A program made the position numbers and the translations under genes. A DNA stretch of 10,701 nt from an uncultured Lachnospiraceae bacterium (GTDB lineage Bacteria; Bacillota; Clostridia; Lachnospirales; Lachnospiraceae): assembly GCA_905235345.1 (NCBI GenBank), contig CAJOLO010000057.1, positions 1 through 10,701 on the forward strand. The letters are read 5' to 3'. Within the stretch, counting starts at the first letter, position 1. Each line of letters opens with the position of its first letter. Below, piece by piece: positions 6,935-10,701 of this stretch. Under the pieces are notes generated by a model. The model saw nothing but the letters and a program-made list of their open reading frames with translations, had not been told where the DNA came from and searched no databases.

Positions 6935-6964
6935 AGTATACCAAATATCACATACCTTTTGCAA
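6935..6964 (-). promoter_or_regulatory. Extended -10 sigma-A promoter for asp23-nusB
   Basis: On the minus strand TTGCAA (6964-6959), 18 bp, then TATACT (6940-6935), with TGG just before the -10 (an extended -10). The predicted start is about 45 bp before the asp23 ATG. It lies right after the spoIIIAH stop codon and marks the change from sporulation to vegetative housekeeping genes. Confidence 0.65.
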
Positions 6965-6989
6965 TGCTTTTACGAAAAAAGATATATCT

Positions 6990-7748
6990 TTATTCAGATT
7001 CGTTTACTTCCGGCTGCATTGTCGTTATAACTATCTGATTCAGCTCGTATCCTGTCTTTCTTGTGATTACATCCTCAATCTGTGTCCTCTGCTTATCACT
7101 AAGCTCGGAAAACGGAACAGATACATCAACACTGTCATCAGATATACTGACAACAGAATCAATAAATCCTTTTGCTGCAAGCTGGTTCTCAGCCGCGGTT
7201 TCCTTCTCCATTCTTTCGGTCATTGTAAGCATCTTTGCCACAGCTTCCTTCTTTGAATCCTCTGTAAGACTTTCATTATTTATGATTTCAAGCAACATAT
7301 CCTTAGACTTCGACCTTGTCTGCTCTCTTGTAAGCTTTGCCTGGGAAAGCGTTACCGAACCACTTGTAAGTACCGCCTCCCCTACAGTATCGGAATCTAT
7401 GGGATCTCCGTTTTCATCAAGACTTGCCTCAGCCACATCCATTGAATCCTCTTCATAACCAACCGTAACATCATCAGCTGCCTGCTCACCGTCTACCGTC
7501 TCTATGGTCTCCAACGCATCATTTCCATCTAAATCAGCACTGGCATATTCGGCAGAAAATGAATCATCCTCCACCGCAGCACTTATCGTGGTATCATCTG
7601 AATTACCGCTTGCTCCTTCACTTTCCATATTCTCTACGGATGTATTCAATACCTGTTTGTCGCTTGTGAAATTAAGATAACCTGCAACTGCAATCATAAT
7701 CGCCAATGCTGTGATAATAACTTGATTTTTCTTCCAGATCTTCTTCAT
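6990..7748 (-). CDS. spoIIIAH: Stage III sporulation protein AH
   Basis: This 252-residue mother-cell membrane protein is the SpoIIIAH component of the channel complex; in Bacillus its extracellular domain binds SpoIIQ from the forespore across the intermembrane space. A short basic N-terminus (MKKIWKKNQ) leads into one membrane segment at about 10-26. A long linker (about 27-137) follows; residues 32-137 contain 29 Asp/Glu and no Lys, Arg or His. The C-terminal part from about 138 (LTREQTRSKSKDMLLEII ... KTGYELNQIVITTMQPE) is the SpoIIIAH ring-forming domain related to YscJ/FliF. The ATG at 7748 follows AAGGAGA at good spacing. An in-frame upstream start at 7805 would overlap spoIIIAG and lacks support. 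It is the last gene of the operon, 31 bp after spoIIIAG. Confidence 0.93.
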   Translation of the reverse strand: MKKIWKKNQVIITALAIMIAVAGYLNFTSDKQVLNTSVENMESEGASGNSDDTTISAAVEDDSFSAEYASADLDGNDALETIETVDGEQAADDVTVGYEEDSMDVAEASLDENGDPIDSDTVGEAVLTSGSVTLSQAKLTREQTRSKSKDMLLEIINNESLTEDSKKEAVAKMLTMTERMEKETAAENQLAAKGFIDSVVSISDDSVDVSVPFSELSDKQRTQIEDVITRKTGYELNQIVITTMQPEVNESE

Positions 7749-7753
7749 GATAT

Positions 7754-7760
7754 TCTCCTT
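7754..7760 (-). promoter_or_regulatory. Ribosome binding site deciding the spoIIIAH start
   Basis: AAGGAGA ends 5 bases before the ATG at 7748. It favours that start over the extension to 7805, which would put 19 polar residues before the membrane segment. Confidence 0.75.
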
Positions 7761-7779
7761 TTCATTATAATGATATAAA

Positions 7780-8412
7780 CTATCTTGATGTAAGCTTTCC
7801 AACAACTATCTTATGTGACTCAAGAGAAAACAGTGCGCTGCACATTTCCTTAATCTTAACGGAAAGTGCCTGGTTGTCGCCACCCTCACAAAGCACCACA
7901 ACTCCGCATACATCCGGATATTGTTCTTTAACTATAATTGGCTCAGTATTTCCATCCTGTGAGATAAGAACTGTTTCCTGAACACTTTTTATCTTTTCAC
8001 TTGTTGTCTCCTTTCCTTCCTCCCTGCCGGTATCGGTGGCACTTTCATACGGACGGTTCTTGTCTAATATTTTTTCCCCTCCGTCCTTAAGCGTAAGCAT
8101 GACTGAGACCCTTCCGGCACCATCCATCCCTCCAATCGTTTGTTCTAATTTATTCTCCAAATAAGAAATATATTCATCATTTGACATATTTTTTGTGTCC
8201 GGTTTTGAAATAACCGTATTTCCGTCTGCAGATGTCGGCTCATTCTTCGCCTCATTCTTCTTTGTTTTCTTTGAATAGTCAGATACCGGTGTTGCAATCA
8301 GCAAAAGAAAAACTCCAAGCAGAAAAAATATCAATATCTTCTCCCGTTTTTCCTCATCAACTCCTGTTTTTTTAATAAACTCTGATATTTTACTTATCTT
8401 TTCTTTATTCAT
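7780..8412 (-). CDS. spoIIIAG: Stage III sporulation protein AG
   Basis: This 210-residue protein has a basic N-terminus, one membrane segment at about 26-41 (KILIFFLLGVFLLLIATPV) and an extracytoplasmic domain. In Bacillus SpoIIIAG forms a large ring in the intermembrane space as part of the SpoIIIA-SpoIIQ complex. The family C-terminus is clear: YPDVCGVVVLCEGGDN (165-180), then CSALFSLESHKIVVGKL. Just before it, SVMLTLKDGGEKI and the loop with NRPYES occupy the ring-building region. I chose the ATG at 8412, with GGTGGAG 6 bases upstream, over the GTG at 8424, which lies inside that ribosome binding site. The gap to spoIIIAF is 42 bp. Confidence 0.92.
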   Translation of the reverse strand: MNKEKISKISEFIKKTGVDEEKREKILIFFLLGVFLLLIATPVSDYSKKTKKNEAKNEPTSADGNTVISKPDTKNMSNDEYISYLENKLEQTIGGMDGAGRVSVMLTLKDGGEKILDKNRPYESATDTGREEGKETTSEKIKSVQETVLISQDGNTEPIIVKEQYPDVCGVVVLCEGGDNQALSVKIKEMCSALFSLESHKIVVGKLTSR

Positions 8413-8454
8413 ATAAGTCTCCACCTTCCGCTAATAACACCTAAACATTGTTCT

Positions 8455-8913
8455 TCACTCATAAGTAATCTGCACATCGCTCCCAAATATGTTTCTGATA
8501 TAAATATCAAGCTGCTCTATTCCCGACACATCACCATCAAATGAGATATCTATACTTTTAACCAATCCCGCCAAATCAACCGAAACTGTTATCCCTCTAA
8601 CCGGATACCCCATTGCAATAAGATTTTCCTCCAACTGTATTTTAAGCGATTCACTATACAGAGACCTTTCGTTATCGGAAAGTCCGCTTCCTCCCTCCGA
8701 TGCAGTAATATAATTCTGTATATATGAAATATATGTCTGTCCGTCTATATTAAAAAATGACATTACAGGATGAAGCATCACAAGAATGAACAAAAGTCCT
8801 ACCACAAGGTTAATATGTTTTTCGTAGCTTTTGTTGGGACATAGCATTAGGATCATCGAAGAAAAGATGCCGAAAAAAAGTCCGCTTTTTACCCAATCAA
8901 GAACCTGTGTCAT
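8455..8913 (-). CDS. spoIIIAF: Stage III sporulation protein AF
   Basis: The 152-residue protein has two N-terminal membrane segments (about 8-24 and 34-52; the second is LVVGLLFILVMLHPVMSFF) and a C-terminal soluble domain rich in beta-type sequence (ITVSVDLAGLVKSIDISF). This matches SpoIIIAF, the small two-helix membrane partner in the SpoIIIA channel complex, whose soluble domain resembles ring-building modules. Length is slightly below the Bacillus protein. The ATG at 8913 has AAAGGAG with a 6-base spacer. It lies between spoIIIAE (62 bp upstream) and spoIIIAG, in the normal operon order, which strengthens the call for an otherwise weakly conserved protein. Confidence 0.9.
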   Translation of the reverse strand: MTQVLDWVKSGLFFGIFSSMILMLCPNKSYEKHINLVVGLLFILVMLHPVMSFFNIDGQTYISYIQNYITASEGGSGLSDNERSLYSESLKIQLEENLIAMGYPVRGITVSVDLAGLVKSIDISFDGDVSGIEQLDIYIRNIFGSDVQITYE

Positions 8914-8975
8914 ATACTGCTCCTTTCTAATTTATCCGTTTTTTCAACATTCCTATAATCCTACGTGTCTCATCA

Positions 8976-10394
8976 CTACACCGTATATAACCGTACATTG
9001 GTAGCAAGTATAATGATAGCAATGGACAAAATGCACAAAGCCATAGCTGTCAGCACTGTTTTTATAAGCACTGCAGTACTGTCACATGCTCCTTCAATCC
9101 CCGTAAGGATTCTCCGGTCACTTATAGGCTGGGCTGCAGCAAGCACCAGCCGGTAACTTATGTAAAAATATAATATTTTAATAATCGGAACACTGCCTAT
9201 TACAAGAAGCACGATAACAGCTGAGACTCCCACACAATTCTTTATAAGAACTCCCGCTCCTATAAAAATGCCGGATAAACCTGATACGGCACTTCCTCCC
9301 GGTATAAGATTTATTCCCTTTTGAAACATATTGTATCCAACATTATCTGCAATAGGTGTGATCATGCTCTTTACAGCATTTAACCCTATTACACCTGCCA
9401 CAAATCCTTTTAAAATCCATTCGGCTATCTGTTTTATAAACTCAGCCAGTTTTGAAAATCTATCCTTAGCATTCAACTGATTTAAAAGGATTATAAGAAA
9501 ATATATCCGTATCATCGGTAACACACCATAGAGCAGAATCCTCTCCATTAATCCCAGAATAAATATAAATATGGAATTAGTCATCTGCGAAGTCGCAACA
9601 CCGCTGCACATAACCAGTGACATAACAAATGCCGGAAGCATACATTTCATAGCTTCACTTATATGATATACAGCATTTTCGGACATGTCGTATATCAGAA
9701 AAAATGATTTTAACAGTATCGCACAAGACATAAGATAGGTTATGAAAAAACCCTGTTCACCTACATAACTCGATTTAAGTACCGAAGAATAATTATTAAA
9801 AACCGCTGCAATAATAATAAGTACAAACAGTCTCATTATCAGACTTCGATTTTCGATCAGTTCCGACGACAGGCTGTTTCCGATACCTGAAATAACTTCT
9901 GATAAAGCTGCAGATACATCTCCTTCAAGCAACAGCTCATATATTTCCTTAAATGAAACATCTATATCCGTACCATAATCCTTTTCAATATCTGAAAGAT
10001 GGTCCTCTATTTCATCCATATCAGAATACTTATCATACAATCCATATACGTCATTATTATCAACGGCTCCGCCATCATCTGTATGCAGATAATTGTCTAT
10101 AGCCGGATCATCGTCTGAAAACAGATTATTGTCCATGGAAAGCTCTTCGTCTGAAAACATATCTTTATCCATGGTAAGCTCCTCGTCCGAAAACAGATCT
10201 TTGTCCATGGTAAGCTCTTCGTCCGAAAACAGATCTTTGTCCATGGTAAGCTCTTCGTCTGAACACAGATCCTTGTCCAAAGAATACTCATATGCATAAG
10301 CAATATTTCCATAAAAAAAAATCCGGCCTATTACCGCTATATTAAATACAGCGAATATTATGATCCCCGTAATATCAGATGAAGCCCGATTCAT
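8976..10394 (-). CDS. spoIIIAE: Stage III sporulation protein AE with acidic tandem-repeat N-terminus
   Basis: This 472-residue polytopic membrane protein is SpoIIIAE, the largest membrane component of the SpoIIIA complex and a candidate export-gate or pore subunit. A signal peptide occupies about 1-34 (hydrophobic 9-29, likely cleavage after AYA). An acidic region follows, containing six 12-residue tandem repeats at 39-110, then a soluble stretch (about 111-180). Several hydrophobic segments follow: about 186-203, 216-235, 250-267, 273-307 (two), 327-345, 373-413 (one or two) and 441-463. The family segments NLIPGGSAVSGLSGIFIGAG (362-381) and the region around LAAAQPISD are recognisable. The usual length is about 400, so the repeats explain almost all the excess. 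The ATG at 10394 has AAGGAGGAG directly upstream. Confidence 0.93.
   Translation of the reverse strand: MNRASSDITGIIIFAVFNIAVIGRIFFYGNIAYAYEYSLDKDLCSDEELTMDKDLFSDEELTMDKDLFSDEELTMDKDMFSDEELSMDNNLFSDDDPAIDNYLHTDDGGAVDNNDVYGLYDKYSDMDEIEDHLSDIEKDYGTDIDVSFKEIYELLLEGDVSAALSEVISGIGNSLSSELIENRSLIMRLFVLIIIAAVFNNYSSVLKSSYVGEQGFFITYLMSCAILLKSFFLIYDMSENAVYHISEAMKCMLPAFVMSLVMCSGVATSQMTNSIFIFILGLMERILLYGVLPMIRIYFLIILLNQLNAKDRFSKLAEFIKQIAEWILKGFVAGVIGLNAVKSMITPIADNVGYNMFQKGINLIPGGSAVSGLSGIFIGAGVLIKNCVGVSAVIVLLVIGSVPIIKILYFYISYRLVLAAAQPISDRRILTGIEGACDSTAVLIKTVLTAMALCILSIAIIILATNVRLYTV
10065..10280 (-). repeat. Six tandem 36-bp units coding 12-residue acidic repeats in spoIIIAE
   Basis: Residues 39-110 of SpoIIIAE divide exactly into six 12-residue units with consensus MDKDLFSDEELT. 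The first four are nearly identical (first: L at position 1 and Cys for Phe; fourth: Met for Leu and Ser at the end). The fifth (MDNNLFSDDDPA) and sixth (IDNYLHTDDGGA) are progressively degenerate. At DNA level, units two to four are almost the same, each containing CCATGG, which suggests recent duplication. Each unit carries a net charge near -4. The tract lies immediately after the predicted signal-peptide cleavage site, hence in the space between mother-cell and forespore membranes. Confidence 0.92.
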
Positions 10395-10484
10395 ATATTC
10401 TCCTCCTTATATCTACAGGTTTTAAGTGATTGTTAAACTCCGATTTACATTTTTTATTGTGCGTATTATACAGGTGAACATCTC
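10395..10484 (-). other. 90-bp spacer between spoIIIAD and spoIIIAE
   Basis: This gap is longer than the others in the operon and AT-rich. It contains TATAAT on the minus strand near its upstream end but no matching -35, and no clear sporulation-sigma promoter. No ORF is supported here. Apart from the strong ribosome binding site for spoIIIAE I see nothing definite. Confidence 0.4.
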
Positions 10485-10700
10485 TCACTGAGATATACTT
10501 GTAATCGTATCCACAATTGCATATAAGACCGGCATTGAAATTACCATCATGGTAAGCTTTCCTGATATCTCAACCTGTCCTGCCACAGTTGAAAAACCCG
10601 CTTCCCTGCATATATTAGCCGTAAACTCACACAGATATGAAATTCCGACGATTTTTATCAGAATTTCAATATATCCTTCCTCTATACCGATACCGTCTAT
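10485..10700 (-). CDS. spoIIIAD: Stage III sporulation protein AD, C-terminal part
   Basis: The last 71 codons of an ORF entering from beyond 10701 end at TGA (10487-10485). The translation includes IEILIKIVGISYLCEFTANI, then CREAGFSTVAGQVEISGKL and a final hydrophobic segment TMMVISMPVLYAIVDTI. This matches the conserved C-terminus of SpoIIIAD (a small membrane protein of about 130 residues): the YLCEF...ICREAG...AGQVE..GK pattern, with the last membrane helix at the end. Position just upstream of spoIIIAE is exactly as expected for the spoIIIA operon. The N-terminal half, and spoIIIAA-AC, should lie beyond the window. Confidence 0.9.
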   Translation of the reverse strand: MDGIGIEEGYIEILIKIVGISYLCEFTANICREAGFSTVAGQVEISGKLTMMVISMPVLYAIVDTITSISQ

Positions 10701-10701
10701 T

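Noticed and set aside
6884..6964. 27-codon N-terminal extension of the Asp23-family protein from a TTG
   Set aside because: The extension would begin inside the -35 box of the promoter and lacks a ribosome binding site, while the internal ATG has a consensus one.
6978..6991. Palindrome AAAGATATATCTTT followed by Ts at the spoIIIAH stop, considered as a terminator
   Set aside because: The stem is all A/T except one pair per arm and leaves almost no loop; too weak to call.
8927..8950. Seven-codon ORF (MLKKRIN) between spoIIIAE and spoIIIAF
   Set aside because: Too short to support, with only a weak ribosome binding site; the spacer is otherwise ordinary.
10065..10280. 36-bp repeat tract that might be taken for a CRISPR array
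   Set aside because: The units are directly adjacent with no spacers, are in frame with spoIIIAE and code a clear 12-residue repeat.
10093..10312. Plus-strand and alternative minus-strand open frames over the repeat tract
   Set aside because: A repeat unit of 36 bp (a multiple of three) without stops keeps several frames open; these are shadows of spoIIIAE and lack their own ribosome binding sites.

Overview
All genes in this window lie on the minus strand, so in the transcribed direction it reads from high coordinates to low. Gene content, order and base composition (roughly 40% G+C by eye) point to a spore-forming Clostridia, most likely a member of the Lachnospiraceae. The evidence is a spoIIIA operon running into asp23-nusB-ispA-dxs-tlyA-nadK-argR-recN, AT-rich spacers and strong AGGAGG-type ribosome binding sites. 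I cannot name the species from the sequence alone.

Layout in the transcribed direction. First comes the end of the spoIIIA sporulation operon: the 3' end of spoIIIAD (to 10485), spoIIIAE (10394-8976), spoIIIAF (8913-8455), spoIIIAG (8412-7780) and spoIIIAH (7748-6990). These encode parts of the channel/secretion complex in the mother-cell membrane that links to the forespore. Next, a good sigma-A-like promoter (6964-6935) starts a housekeeping block: an Asp23/Gls24-family gene (6883-6494), a terminator-like hairpin (6469-6448) and nusB (6414-6001). A second good promoter (5989-5961) precedes ispA (5884-4886), then dxs (4747-2885) and tlyA (2888-2091, 4-bp overlap with dxs). A third promoter-like sequence sits at the edge of a 176-bp inverted-repeat element (1886-2061) in front of nadK (1850-951), argR (935-480) and the first 155 codons of recN (465 to beyond position 1).

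Functional themes. IspA and Dxs belong to isoprenoid supply: Dxs makes DXP for the MEP pathway and IspA condenses the products to farnesyl diphosphate. TlyA methylates rRNA, NadK makes NADP, ArgR controls arginine genes, RecN acts in double-strand-break repair and NusB in antitermination. This is a conserved Clostridia neighbourhood, and most of the window is ordinary.

The unusual parts are: (1) six tandem 12-residue acidic repeats just after the signal peptide of SpoIIIAE, accounting for nearly all of its extra length; (2) a long intermembrane linker in SpoIIIAH with no basic residues; (3) the inverted-repeat, MITE-like or RNA-structure-like element between tlyA and nadK; (4) the absence of xseA and xseB between nusB and ispA, where many relatives have them; and (5) a hairpin between asp23 and nusB. 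I see no CRISPR array, tRNA, rRNA, insertion-sequence transposase or phage gene. I found no convincing new multi-gene system.
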